Shown here: positions 10,538-19,176 of the stretch, in pieces
Layout of the letters: every line of letters starts with the position of its first letter
How positions within the stretch are numbered: the stretch's first letter is position 1
DNA from: Stutzerimonas azotifigens DSM 17556
Lineage (GTDB): Bacteria > Pseudomonadota > Gammaproteobacteria > Pseudomonadales > Pseudomonadaceae
NCBI RefSeq assembly: GCF_000425625.1
Contig: NZ_AUDU01000046.1
Span: 1-64,000, forward strand
Direction: 5' to 3'
DNA length: 64,000 nt
Position numbers and translations under genes: made by a program
The notes under the pieces: generated by a model
Databases searched by the model: none
Told to the model about the DNA's origin: nothing
The model's input: only the letters and a program-made list of their open reading frames with translations

Positions 10538-11350
10538 TCAGCGAACGCCAGCGTCCCGCCGGGCCTGGCTCAGCCGCTCGCACAGCGCTTCGGTGGCGTC
10601 GAGCATCTGCAGGCTGGGCCGTTCGAGGCCGCGGTCGGGCACCGCCCAGACCTGCCCGTTGCGCACCGCCTGCAACTGCGGCCAGGCCTTCCAACTGTCC
10701 GCCAGCGGCGGCTGGCTGGTGACGATCACCTGGGGATCGCGCGCCAGCACCGCTTCCAGGCTTACCTGCGCGGCCGGCTGGGACAGGTCGGCGAAGACAT
10801 TGCGCGCGCCGCACAGGCGCAGGGCGTCGCTGATGATCTGCCGGCCGCCGACGGTGTACAGCGGCTGGTCCCAGACCTGGTAGAACACCCGCAGCGGCGC
10901 ATCCGCGGCATGGCGCTCGGCCAGGGCACGCAGACGCCGGCGCAGCTGCTCGGCGCGCTCGCGTGCCAGCCGTTCCCGGCCGATGTGCCGGCCAAGCTGT
11001 TCGAGCTGCTCGGCCAGGTCTTCGAGACGCTGCGGGCGGACCTCCAGCAGCGGCAGGCCGAGCTGGCGCAGCTGCTGGCGCTGGGCAGCGCCGACGCTGT
11101 CCGGCCAGAGCAGCACCAGGTCGGGCGCGAGCGACAGCAGGGTTTCGATTTCCACGTTGCCGTAGCGCCCGACCGACGGGATACCGGCGAGTTCGGCAGG
11201 CCGCTCGCCGCCGTCGAGCACACCCACCAGGAGGTCGACGGCATCCAGTTCGAGCATCATCTCGCTCAGCGAGGGCGCCAGGCTCACCACCCGCTCGGCC
11301 GCGCCGGCAGTCCCGCCGAGCAGACACAGGCAGAACAGCAGCAGGCGCAT
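10538..11350 (-). CDS. btuF: Cobalamin ABC-type substrate-binding protein, BtuF-like
   Basis: This 270-residue periplasmic protein has a cleavable signal peptide ([17 protein letters not shown]) and the fold signature of helical-backbone metal or cofactor receptors: RVVSLAPSLSEMMLEL, then VGRYGNVEIETLLSLAPDLVL, a long central helix, and a C-terminal lobe with VDGG-like turns. BtuF is the best guess given the facing btuB; a siderophore or haem ligand is possible. ATG 11350 overlaps the upstream membrane-protein stop by 1 nt (TGATG). No BtuC or BtuD gene is near, so it must use a permease encoded elsewhere. Confidence 0.75.
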   Translation of the reverse strand: MRLLLFCLCLLGGTAGAAERVVSLAPSLSEMMLELDAVDLLVGVLDGGERPAELAGIPSVGRYGNVEIETLLSLAPDLVLLWPDSVGAAQRQQLRQLGLPLLEVRPQRLEDLAEQLEQLGRHIGRERLARERAEQLRRRLRALAERHAADAPLRVFYQVWDQPLYTVGGRQIISDALRLCGARNVFADLSQPAAQVSLEAVLARDPQVIVTSQPPLADSWKAWPQLQAVRNGQVWAVPDRGLERPSLQMLDATEALCERLSQARRDAGVR

Positions 11351-11766
11351 CAGCGAAGCTGCCGGGGGACCCGGTACAGCCACCAGAGCACGAGACTGCC
11401 GGACAGCAGCAGCAGGCGGGCGACCGGCTCGAGGCCGAAGGGCGTGCCGAACGCACCGATCCAGGCCGGCAATGCGGCCACCACCAGCGCCTGCGTGCGG
11501 GTACGACGCAGACGCGCCCAGGCGGCCGGCTCTTCGGCGCCATCGAAGGCGCGCTCGGTGGCGATCAGGGCATGCTTGTAGCGGGTGAAGCAGGGCAGGC
11601 TGGCGAACAGCGAGAGCAGTCCGAGCATGAACAGCGGCATGGCCGGTAGATCGATTTGCCAGGCAGCGGGCCAGAAGGCGGGAATCAGCAGCGGCGGCAG
11701 GACCATCGCCAGCAGCGTCAGCGCGCCGTCGCGGCCGAGCCGGCGGCGCGCCGCCGTGCGCTTCAC
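11350..11766 (-). CDS. Small membrane protein, PA4046-like, function unknown
   Basis: The 138-residue product has two hydrophobic segments near the N-terminus (about residues 15-35 and 41-60), a charged loop, and two more near residues 92-108 and 114-132, so four membrane spans are likely. I do not recognise a catalytic motif. The GTG start at 11766 overlaps the ribA stop by 4 nt (GTGA), and its own stop overlaps btuF, so it is locked into a ribA-membrane protein-btuF operon. By position it matches PAO1 PA4046. Confidence 0.8.
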   Translation of the reverse strand: MKRTAARRRLGRDGALTLLAMVLPPLLIPAFWPAAWQIDLPAMPLFMLGLLSLFASLPCFTRYKHALIATERAFDGAEEPAAWARLRRTRTQALVVAALPAWIGAFGTPFGLEPVARLLLLSGSLVLWWLYRVPRQLR

Positions 11767-12380
11767 GACTGCTCGGCTTCGCCCTGGTGGATTTCGCCGA
11801 GCAGGTGCCCGAGCTTGCCCGCCTTGGTCGCCAGGTACTTGCGGTTGTGCGGGTTGTGCGCGATCTGCAGCGGCATGCGCTCGGCCACGCGGATGCCGAA
11901 CCCCTGCAGGGCCTTGACCTTGCGCGGGTTGTTGGTCATCAGCTTGATGTCGCCGATGCCCAGGTGCTCGAGCATTGGCCGGCAGATGGCGTAGTCACGC
12001 TGGTCGGGCGCGAAGCCCAGGCGTTCGTTGGCCTCGACGGTGTCGGCGCCGGCGTCCTGCAGTTCGTAGGCGCGGATCTTGTTCAGCAGGCCGATGCCGC
12101 GGCCTTCCTGGCGCAGGTACAGCAGCACGCCGCGGCCTTCCTCGGCGATCGCCTTGAGCGCCGCCTCGAGCTGGAAGCCGCAGTCGCAGCGCAGGCTGAA
12201 TAGCGCATCGCCGGTCAGGCATTCGGAATGCAGGCGGCCCAGCACCGGCTGCCCGTCGGCGACGTCTCCCATGGTCAGCGCCACATGCTCCTTGCCGGTG
12301 TCCTGGTCGAGAAAACCATGCATGGTGAACACGCCGAAGGGTGTCGGCAGTTTGGAAGCGGCGACGAACACGACAGACAC
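11763..12380 (-). CDS. ribA: GTP cyclohydrolase II
   Basis: RibA opens GTP to the pyrimidine precursor of riboflavin, releasing formate and pyrophosphate. The 205-residue length is exact for the stand-alone enzyme. The zinc-binding segment [16 protein letters not shown] has cysteines in C-x10-C-x-C spacing, and [17 protein letters not shown] is the GTP-binding stretch. The GTG start at 12380, preceded by GGAG, gives the family start (M)[15 protein letters not shown]. It begins 65 bases after mutL ends, on the same strand. Confidence 0.95.
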   Translation of the reverse strand: MSVVFVAASKLPTPFGVFTMHGFLDQDTGKEHVALTMGDVADGQPVLGRLHSECLTGDALFSLRCDCGFQLEAALKAIAEEGRGVLLYLRQEGRGIGLLNKIRAYELQDAGADTVEANERLGFAPDQRDYAICRPMLEHLGIGDIKLMTNNPRKVKALQGFGIRVAERMPLQIAHNPHNRKYLATKAGKLGHLLGEIHQGEAEQS

Positions 12381-12445
12381 CGGAGGAACTCCAGAAGGCA
12401 GAAAAGCGGATAGTGTAACAGCAGCCGGCCCGGGCGGCTGCACGC

Positions 12446-14329
12446 TCAGCGGCCGCGCAGGAACAGCTTGTCCAGCTCGTCCATGCCCAGCTGCGTCCAG
12501 GTCGGACGGCCGTGGTTGCATTGCCCGCTGCGCTCGGTGTGCTCCATGTCGCGCAGCAGCGCGTTCATCTCCGGAAGCGTCAGGCGCCGGTTGGCGCGTA
12601 CCGCGCCATGGCAGGCCATGGTCGCCAGCAGTTCGTTGAGGTGCGCCTGGATGCGGTCGCTGGTGCCGTATTCGAGCAGGTCCGAGAGCACGTCGCGCAC
12701 CAGCTGCGCGGCCTCGGCCTGCTTCAGCAGCGAAGGAATCTGGCGGATCGCCAGGGTTTCCGGGCCCAGGCGCTGTAGCTCGAAGCCCAGGCGAGAGAAC
12801 CAGGCCTGGTGCTCCTCGGCGCAGTCGGCCTCGCGCTGGCTCACCGCGATCGATTCCGGTACCAGCAGCGGCTGGCTGCGCAGCCCTTCGCTGGCCATGG
12901 CGCTCTTCAGCCGCTCGTAGGTGATGCGCTCGTGCGCCGCGTGCATGTCCACCAGCACCAGCCCCTGGGCGTTCTCGGCGAGGATGTAGACGCCCTTGAG
13001 CTGCGCCAGCGCATAGCCGAGCGGCGGCACGTCGCCCTGCGCCTCGGGCAACGCCACGGCGGCAGCCGGCTCGCCGAGCGGTTCGAAATAGGCGCGGTAG
13101 CCCCCCTGCACTTCGGCGGCCGGCACCGCCGGCTGTGCGCGCGGCGCCTGGTAGCCGGCGCCGGCTCCGTGCCAGGCGGCGACCGGCTCGGCCTGCGGTC
13201 GCTCGAGCACGCTGGCCGCCAGGCTCATCTCGTTCTGCCCGCCGAACTCGCCGACCGCGAGGCCACTGGCCGTCGGCGAGCTCGGCAGGCCGGTGGGCGC
13301 CGCCAGCTGGTCTTCCGGACGCACGTCGGCGAGCGCCCGGTGCAGGGTGCCGTAGAGAAAGTCGTGCACCATGCGGCTGTCGCGGAAGCGCACCTCGTGC
13401 TTGGTCGGGTGGACGTTGACGTCCACCACGCCCGGGTCGATCTCGAGGAACAGCACGAAGGTCGGGTGCCGGCCGTTGAACAGCACGTCGCGGTACGCCT
13501 GGCGCACCGCATGGGCGACCAGCTTGTCGCGCACCATGCGGCCATTGACGTAGAAGTACTGCAGGTCCGCCTGGCTGCGGGAGAAGGTCGGCAGCCCGAC
13601 CCAGCCCCACAGGCGCAGGCCATTGCGCTCGATCTCGATCGGCAGCGCCTGCTCGAGGAAGGCCGGCCCGCACACCGCGCCCACGCGCCGGGCGCGGCTG
13701 GCGTCGTCGGCCGCCTCGTGCAGGGCGAGGATGCCCTTGCCGTTGTGGCGCAGATGGAAGCCGACCTCGAAGTGCGCCAGCGCCAGACGCCGGATCACCT
13801 CCTGCAGGTGATCGAACTCGGTCTTCTCGGTGCGCAGGAACTTGCGCCGCGCCGGCGTGTTGAAGAACAGGTCGCGCACCTCCACGGTGGTGCCGACCGG
13901 ATGCGCCGCCGGCTGCACCCGCGCTTCCATCTCGCGGCCCTCGGTCTCTACCTGCCAGGCCTCGGCGGCCTCGGCGGTGCGCGAGGTGAGGGTCAGGCGC
14001 GAGACGGAGCTGATCGAGGCCAGCGCCTCGCCGCGAAAGCCGAGGCTGATCACCCGCTCGAGGTCGTCGAGGTCGCGAATCTTGCTGGTCGCGTGCCGGG
14101 CCAGCGCCAGCGGCAGGTCGTCGGAAGGGATGCCACAGCCGTCGTCGCGGACCCGCAGCAACTTGATCCCGCCCTGCTCCACCTCGACGTCGATGCGCCG
14201 CGCGCCGGAGTCGATGCTGTTTTCCAGCAGTTCCTTGATCACCGAGGCCGGTCGCTCGACCACCTCGCCGGCGGCGATCTGGTTGGCCAGGCGGGGGCTC
14301 AGCAGGTGGATGCGCGGTGCACTGCTCAT
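12446..14329 (-). CDS. mutL: DNA mismatch repair protein MutL with endonuclease motif
   Basis: MutL links MutS mismatch recognition to strand incision. The N-terminal GHKL ATPase has E33 (KELLEN), DDGCGI at 62-67 and [10 protein letters not shown] from 97. The C-terminal half has [12 protein letters not shown] at 461-472, matching the D[M/Q]HA(x)2E(x)4E nicking motif found where MutH is absent, plus the late motifs ACHGAVRA and CNHGRPTW. It is 627 residues long and follows amiB with a 4-nt overlap. In PAO1 the next gene is miaA; here it is ribA. Confidence 0.96.
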   Translation of the reverse strand: MSSAPRIHLLSPRLANQIAAGEVVERPASVIKELLENSIDSGARRIDVEVEQGGIKLLRVRDDGCGIPSDDLPLALARHATSKIRDLDDLERVISLGFRGEALASISSVSRLTLTSRTAEAAEAWQVETEGREMEARVQPAAHPVGTTVEVRDLFFNTPARRKFLRTEKTEFDHLQEVIRRLALAHFEVGFHLRHNGKGILALHEAADDASRARRVGAVCGPAFLEQALPIEIERNGLRLWGWVGLPTFSRSQADLQYFYVNGRMVRDKLVAHAVRQAYRDVLFNGRHPTFVLFLEIDPGVVDVNVHPTKHEVRFRDSRMVHDFLYGTLHRALADVRPEDQLAAPTGLPSSPTASGLAVGEFGGQNEMSLAASVLERPQAEPVAAWHGAGAGYQAPRAQPAVPAAEVQGGYRAYFEPLGEPAAAVALPEAQGDVPPLGYALAQLKGVYILAENAQGLVLVDMHAAHERITYERLKSAMASEGLRSQPLLVPESIAVSQREADCAEEHQAWFSRLGFELQRLGPETLAIRQIPSLLKQAEAAQLVRDVLSDLLEYGTSDRIQAHLNELLATMACHGAVRANRRLTLPEMNALLRDMEHTERSGQCNHGRPTWTQLGMDELDKLFLRGR

Positions 14330-15750
14330 GGCTGGGCGGCCAGCTGGGTCGCCGGAATCTGCAGGGTCTGCCCGACCTTGATGACGTCGCTCTTCAGGCT
14401 GTTGGCGCTGCGCAGCGCGGCCAGGCTGACCTGGTAGCGCTGCGCCAGCAGGGCCAGGCTCTCGCCGGAGCGCACCACGTGCTCGCGCGGGCCGGCGGCG
14501 ATCTTGCCCTGGTCGCGCAGCCAGGCGACGTAGGTGCCCGGCGGCGGGTTTTCCTGGAAGAACTGGCGCACGCCCGAATGCACCGAGCGGGCGATGGCCT
14601 TCTGGTGGCTGGCGGTCTGCAGCTTGGCGGCTTCCGAGGGGTTGGAGATGAACCCGGTCTCCACCAGGATCGAGGGGATGTCCGGCGACTTCAGTACCAT
14701 GAAACCGGCCTGCTCGACCCGCTGCTTGTGCAGCGGCGTGATCCGTCCCATGTTCGTCAGCACCTTCTGCCCGACGTTCAGGCTCGACGACAGCGAAGCG
14801 GTCATCGACAGGTCGAGCAGCACCCCGGCTAGCATCTGGTCCTTGTCGCCGAGGCTGACGTTGCCGGCGCCGCCGATCAGGTCCGAACGGTTCTCGCTGT
14901 CGGCCAGCCAGCGGGCGGTCTCCGAGGTCGCCCCGCGGTCGGACAGGGCGAACACCGAGGCGCCGAAGGCCGACGAGCGCGGCGCGGCATCGGCATGAAT
15001 GGAAACGAACAGGTCGGCGCCCTTCTGCCGGGCGATCTCGGTGCGCTTGCGCAGCGGAATGAAGTAGTCGCCGGTGCGCACCAGCTCGGCGCGGAAGCCC
15101 TTGTCGGCGTTGATCTGACGTTGCAGCTCCTTGGCGATCTGCAGCACCACGTCCTTCTCGCGCGCACCCTTGGGCCCCAGCGCGCCCGGGTCCTCGCCAC
15201 CGTGGCCGGCGTCGATGGCGATGACGATGTCGCGCTTGCTGCTGGTGATCGGCGGCAGGGTGATCGCCGGCAGGGTCGGCGTCACCGGGGCCGCCGGCGT
15301 GCTGGCGGTGGTGGTGGCGGGCAGCCCGGCCGGGGACTTGTCGGGGTCGTGGTCGTAGAGGTCGACCACCAGGCGGTGGCCGTACTGCTGGTTCGGCTCG
15401 AGGGTGAAGCTCTTGGGGGTGACCGCGGAGGTCAGGTCGATCACCACGCGCAGTTCGTCGGCACTGCGCTGCGCCGAGCGCAACCCGCTGATAGGCGTGT
15501 TCTGCAGCGGCAGCTGGTCCAGCGCCGTCTGCAGGGTGGCGCCGTTAACATCGATGACGATGCGGTCCGGCGCAGAAAGGGTGAACAGATTGTGCTGCAC
15601 CGGTCCGGACAGGTCGAACACCAGCCGCGTGTTGTCCGGCGCGCGCCACAGGCGGACGCTGCGAACGTCGGAGGCGGCCACGGCCTGGATCGCCACCATC
15701 AGGAGCGCAATCGCGCTCATCAATACGCGCAGGCGCATACCCAACCTCAT
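14326..15750 (-). CDS. amiB: N-acetylmuramoyl-L-alanine amidase AmiB/AmiC type
   Basis: This periplasmic zinc amidase cleaves the peptide from muramic acid for septal splitting. The 474 residues comprise a signal sequence (about 1-27), an AMIN septal-targeting domain (about 30-135), a Thr/Pro linker, the Amidase_3 domain starting [15 protein letters not shown] (zinc ligands H183, E186 and the later SIHADA histidine; VETGFISN near its end), and a C-terminal LysM repeat. ATG 15750 is 3 nt from tsaE; an internal ATG (MRLRVL) four codons later is an alternative. The stop overlaps mutL. Confidence 0.94.
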   Translation of the reverse strand: MRLGMRLRVLMSAIALLMVAIQAVAASDVRSVRLWRAPDNTRLVFDLSGPVQHNLFTLSAPDRIVIDVNGATLQTALDQLPLQNTPISGLRSAQRSADELRVVIDLTSAVTPKSFTLEPNQQYGHRLVVDLYDHDPDKSPAGLPATTTASTPAAPVTPTLPAITLPPITSSKRDIVIAIDAGHGGEDPGALGPKGAREKDVVLQIAKELQRQINADKGFRAELVRTGDYFIPLRKRTEIARQKGADLFVSIHADAAPRSSAFGASVFALSDRGATSETARWLADSENRSDLIGGAGNVSLGDKDQMLAGVLLDLSMTASLSSSLNVGQKVLTNMGRITPLHKQRVEQAGFMVLKSPDIPSILVETGFISNPSEAAKLQTASHQKAIARSVHSGVRQFFQENPPPGTYVAWLRDQGKIAAGPREHVVRSGESLALLAQRYQVSLAALRSANSLKSDVIKVGQTLQIPATQLAAQP

Positions 15751-15752
15751 GT

Positions 15753-16223
15753 TTACGACTCTCCGGCGGTCAGGGCGGCACACCATGCCTCGCCACGTGC
15801 GCCGTTGGGCGACAGGCTGAGCGAGCGCCCGGTTCCTTGCGGCGTAATGGTAATGTCCAGGTCCGCCTTTGGCAAAATGCCGGCGCCACGTTCCGGCCAC
15901 TCGATCAGGCACAGGGCGTCGCCCTCGAAGTAATCGCGGATGCCGAGGAACTCTAGTTCCTCCGGATCGGCCAGGCGGTAGAGGTCGAAGTGGAACACCC
16001 GCGCCGCCCCGATTTCGTAGGGCTCGACGAGGGTGAAGGTCGGGCTCTTGACCTTGCCGGCATGCCCGAAGCCGCGGATCAGCCCGCGCGACAGGGTGGT
16101 CTTGCCGGCGCCCAGGTCGCCGTGCAGGTAGATGACACCCCGACCGCCGGTCACCTCGGCGAGGCGCGCGCCGAGCGCCAGCATGGCCGCCTCGTCGGCC
16201 GCATGGATCGTCACTTCAGGCAT
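15753..16223 (-). CDS. tsaE: tRNA threonylcarbamoyladenosine biosynthesis ATPase TsaE
   Basis: TsaE is the small ATPase that works with TsaB and TsaD to make t6A37 of ANN-decoding tRNAs. The 156-residue product carries the Walker A GDLGAGKTT (about 35-43) and the family block KSPTFTLVEPYE at 59-70, with FHFDLYRL and IEWPERG downstream. Its ATG at 16223 lies 13 nt inside the end of nnr, and amiB follows 2 nt after its stop, so translation of the three is probably coupled. Confidence 0.95.
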   Translation of the reverse strand: MPEVTIHAADEAAMLALGARLAEVTGGRGVIYLHGDLGAGKTTLSRGLIRGFGHAGKVKSPTFTLVEPYEIGAARVFHFDLYRLADPEELEFLGIRDYFEGDALCLIEWPERGAGILPKADLDITITPQGTGRSLSLSPNGARGEAWCAALTAGES

Positions 16224-17710
16224 GGCGAGTGCTCCTCGAGCAGGGTGCGGATGGCGTCGGGCAGGTCGGCCGCGGCGAGCCCGCGCCCTTCGGCGCCGAG
16301 CCGCTCGCCGGCCGCGGCATGCAGCCAGGCGGCCAGGCAGCCGGCCGCATAGGGTTCCAGGCCCTGCCCGAGCAGCGCGCCGGCGAGCCCGGCGAGGACG
16401 TCGCCGAGCCCGGCGCTGGCCATCGCCGGATGGCCGCGGTCGCACAGGGCGAGCCGCCCGTCGGCAGCGGCGATCAGCGTGCCGGCGCCCTTGAGCAATG
16501 CCGCGCAGCGATAGCGCGAGGCCAGCGCCCGCACCGCCGCCGGCCGGTCGGCTTCGACCTCGCGCGCCGAGCAGCCGAGCAGCCGCGCGGCCTCGCCCGG
16601 GTGCGGGGTGATCAGGCAGCCCTCCGGCAGCGTCACGGCGCCGGCGGCCAGCAGGTTCAGCGCGTCGGCGTCCCACACCTGCGGCTTGCCGGCGTCCAGC
16701 AGGCTCGACAGCAGGCTGCGACCCCAGGGGCCCTGCCCCAGGCCCGGCCCCACCACCAGCACGTCGGCGCGCCCTATCAGTTCGCCGAGCCGGTAGGTGG
16801 ATTCCAGCCCCCAGGTCATGACTTCGGGCCGGCGCACCAGCGCCGCGGTGACGTGCTCCGGCCGGGTGGCCAGGGTGACCATGCCGGCACCGCCGCGCAG
16901 CGCCGCTTCGGCCGCCAGCAGCGCCGCGCCGCCGGTGCCGAGGTCGCCGCCGACCACCAGCACCTGGCCGAACTGGCCCTTGTGCGCGGTGCGCGATCTC
17001 GGCTGCAGGCGCGGCAGGCTCGCCGGCGCCAGCCGGATGGCGGCGCTCGGCACGCCGGCAATGACCTCGGCGTCGGCCTGCAGGTCGTCGAACACCAGCT
17101 CGCCGGTCAGCGCCGGGCCTTGCCCGGTGAACAGCCCCACCTTCAGGCCGATGAAGGTGACGCAGAGATCGGCGCGCACCGCGGTGCCGAGCACACGGCC
17201 GGTGTCGGCATCCAGCCCCGATGGCAGGTCGATGGCCAGCACCGGCAATCCGCTGTCGTTGATCGCGGCGATCGCCTGCACATAGGGCTCGCGCACCTCG
17301 CCACTCAGGCCGGTGCCGAGCAGCGCATCCACCAGCACGCCCCGCAGCGGCGTTCCGGCGCGCCAGGCCTCGATCGGCACGCCGGCATCGCGCGCTTCGG
17401 CACAGGCGCTGGCGGCGTCGCCGGAAAGCCCCGCCGGATCGCCCACCGCCAGCACCCGCACGTCCCAGCCGGCGCGCCGCGCCAGGCCGGCGACCAGGTA
17501 GCCGTCGCCGGCGTTGTTGCCGCGCCCGGCCAGCACCGTCAGCGTGCCGGCGTCCGGCCAGCACCGGCGCAGGGCGCGCCAGGCGGCATGGGCGGCGCGG
17601 CGCATCAGTTCGAAACCGGGGGTTCCGGCGCCGATCAGCGCCGCGTCCAACGCCCGCAGCTGCTCGGCGCGGTAAAGGGAAGTGGGGAGGGAAGCTTCGC
17701 TGTGCACCAT
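16211..17710 (-). CDS. nnr: Bifunctional NAD(P)H-hydrate epimerase/dehydratase
   Basis: Nnr repairs hydrated NADH and NADPH. The N-terminal YjeF_N epimerase half (about 1-215) shows VLAGRGNNAGDGYLVA and AIDLPSGLDADTG. The C-terminal ADP-dependent dehydratase half (about 225-490) shows KGQFGQVLVVGGD, ITPHPGEAARLL, LLKGAGTLIA and ASAGLGDVLAG, with the catalytic Asp in the GxGDVL element. The 499-residue length is normal for the fused enzyme. It heads the nnr-tsaE-amiB-mutL operon and is divergent from queG across 114 bp. Confidence 0.95.
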   Translation of the reverse strand: MVHSEASLPTSLYRAEQLRALDAALIGAGTPGFELMRRAAHAAWRALRRCWPDAGTLTVLAGRGNNAGDGYLVAGLARRAGWDVRVLAVGDPAGLSGDAASACAEARDAGVPIEAWRAGTPLRGVLVDALLGTGLSGEVREPYVQAIAAINDSGLPVLAIDLPSGLDADTGRVLGTAVRADLCVTFIGLKVGLFTGQGPALTGELVFDDLQADAEVIAGVPSAAIRLAPASLPRLQPRSRTAHKGQFGQVLVVGGDLGTGGAALLAAEAALRGGAGMVTLATRPEHVTAALVRRPEVMTWGLESTYRLGELIGRADVLVVGPGLGQGPWGRSLLSSLLDAGKPQVWDADALNLLAAGAVTLPEGCLITPHPGEAARLLGCSAREVEADRPAAVRALASRYRCAALLKGAGTLIAAADGRLALCDRGHPAMASAGLGDVLAGLAGALLGQGLEPYAAGCLAAWLHAAAGERLGAEGRGLAAADLPDAIRTLLEEHSPCLK

Positions 17711-17824
17711 GTCCTTGCCTGTGTCGGAGGCGGTCGAGTCACGACCGTCGGTCCCGCGCCTGATAATCCATCCGCAGGTCTGGCAGAATCATACGCCCCC
17801 GCCGGTCCGCCCCCAATCTTCGCG

Positions 17825-18898
17825 ATGTCCCAGCCATCCCTCGACCCCATCGAACTCGCCGCGTCCGTCAAGGCATGGGGACGCGAGCTCGGCTTCCAGC
17901 AGGTCGGCATCTGTGGTGTCGAGCTGGCCGAGCACGAGGCGCATCTGCAGCGCTGGCTGGCCGCCGGCTACCAGGGCGAGATGGACTATATGGCCGCGCA
18001 CGGGCGCAAGCGTTCCCGCCCCGACGAACTGGTGCCCGGCACGCTGCGTGTGGTCTCGCTGCGCATGGACTACCTGCCGGGCGACACGCGGATGGCCGAG
18101 CGCCTGGCGCAGCCGGAGCACGCCTACGTGTCGCGCTACGCCCTGGGCCGCGACTACCACAAGCTGATCCGCAAGCGCCTGCAGCAGCTCGCCGAGCGCA
18201 TCCAGGCGGCGATCGGCCCGTTCGGCTACCGCGCCTTCGTCGACAGCGCCCCGGTGCTGGAAAAGGCCCTCGCCGAGCAGGCCGGGCTCGGCTGGATCGG
18301 CAAGAACACCCTGGTGCTCAACCGCAAGGCCGGCAGCTGGTTCTTCCTCGGCGAGCTGTTCGTCGACGTGCCGCTGCCGGTGGACGAGCCGACCACCCGC
18401 GACCACTGCGGCAGCTGCCGCGCCTGCCTGGACGTCTGCCCCACCGGCGCCTTCGTCGGCGAGCGGCTGCTGGACGCGCGCAAGTGCATCTCCTACCTCA
18501 CCATCGAACTCAAGGGGCCGATTCCCGTCGAGCTGCGCGCCCCGATGGGCAACCGCGTGTTCGGTTGCGACGACTGCCAGATCGTCTGCCCCTGGAACCG
18601 TTTCGCCCGCCCTACCGAGCAACCGGACTTCCAGCCGCGTCACGGGCTCGACAGCAGCGAACTGGCGAGCCTGTTCCGCTGGACCGAGGCCGAATTCCTC
18701 AGCCGCACCGAGGGCTCGCCGCTGCGCCGTGCCGGTTACGAGCGCTGGCTGCGCAACCTGGCGGTGGGCCTGGGCAACGCGCCTTCGACCATTCCCGTGC
18801 TCGAGGCGCTGCAGGCGCGCCGCGAGCACCCCTCGCCGCTGGTGCGCGAGCACGTCGAGTGGGCGCTGGCCCGCCACGCCGAACGCGCCCCGGCTTGA
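17825..18898 (+). CDS. queG: Epoxyqueuosine reductase QueG
   Basis: QueG makes queuosine in tRNA by reducing epoxyqueuosine; it needs cobalamin and two 4Fe-4S clusters. The 357 residues show CGSCRACLDVC (C195, C198, C201, C205) and a second set at C221, C248, C251 and C255 (CDDCQIVCPWN). The VDSAPVLEK segment carries D140, the likely proton-donor position. A HEAT-like tail follows. ATG 17825 gives MSQPSLDPIEL. It is divergent from nnr, the conserved Pseudomonas layout, and is one of two B12-using enzymes in this window. Confidence 0.95.
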   Translation: MSQPSLDPIELAASVKAWGRELGFQQVGICGVELAEHEAHLQRWLAAGYQGEMDYMAAHGRKRSRPDELVPGTLRVVSLRMDYLPGDTRMAERLAQPEHAYVSRYALGRDYHKLIRKRLQQLAERIQAAIGPFGYRAFVDSAPVLEKALAEQAGLGWIGKNTLVLNRKAGSWFFLGELFVDVPLPVDEPTTRDHCGSCRACLDVCPTGAFVGERLLDARKCISYLTIELKGPIPVELRAPMGNRVFGCDDCQIVCPWNRFARPTEQPDFQPRHGLDSSELASLFRWTEAEFLSRTEGSPLRRAGYERWLRNLAVGLGNAPSTIPVLEALQARREHPSPLVREHVEWALARHAERAPA

Positions 18899-18976
18899 CG
18901 CCCGTGCCAGCAGCGCCGGCAAAGGATAAGCGCGACGCCTCGCGCACCTCCGGCTGGTCGGAGCGCGCGAGCCGGC

Positions 18977-19152
18977 CCCTCATCCGGCCCTGCGGGCCAC
19001 CTTCTCCCGCGGGGAGAAGGGAAAAACGCTGCTGCCCCTCGTGGGAGCGTCTCGACCGCGAACGCGCTGCACGGCGCACTCCTCTCCCTGTGGGAGGCGC
19101 GCCCTCGCGGCGACAGGGCAAGAGCCCGCCCCGAGGGTGGGCCTCCCGCATC
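18977..19152. repeat. REP-like elements between queG and ftsH
   Basis: One CCCTCATCCGGCCCTGCGGG element with its CTTCTCCC/GGGAGAAGG hairpin lies at 18977-19021. A head-to-head pair related to the corC-lnt pair follows at about 19089-19115 (GTGGGAGGCGCGCCCTCGCG) and 19130-19152. The 278-bp space between the convergent queG and ftsH genes is mostly repeat; no gene is seen. Confidence 0.75.
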
Positions 19153-19176
19153 TCCTCGTTCACCCCCGCAGGCCCG

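Noticed and set aside
8280-11543. 1087-codon minus-strand open frame over btuB
   Set aside because: Low-complexity Arg/Ala/Gly translation opposite btuB and off-frame over the btuF gene; no motif.
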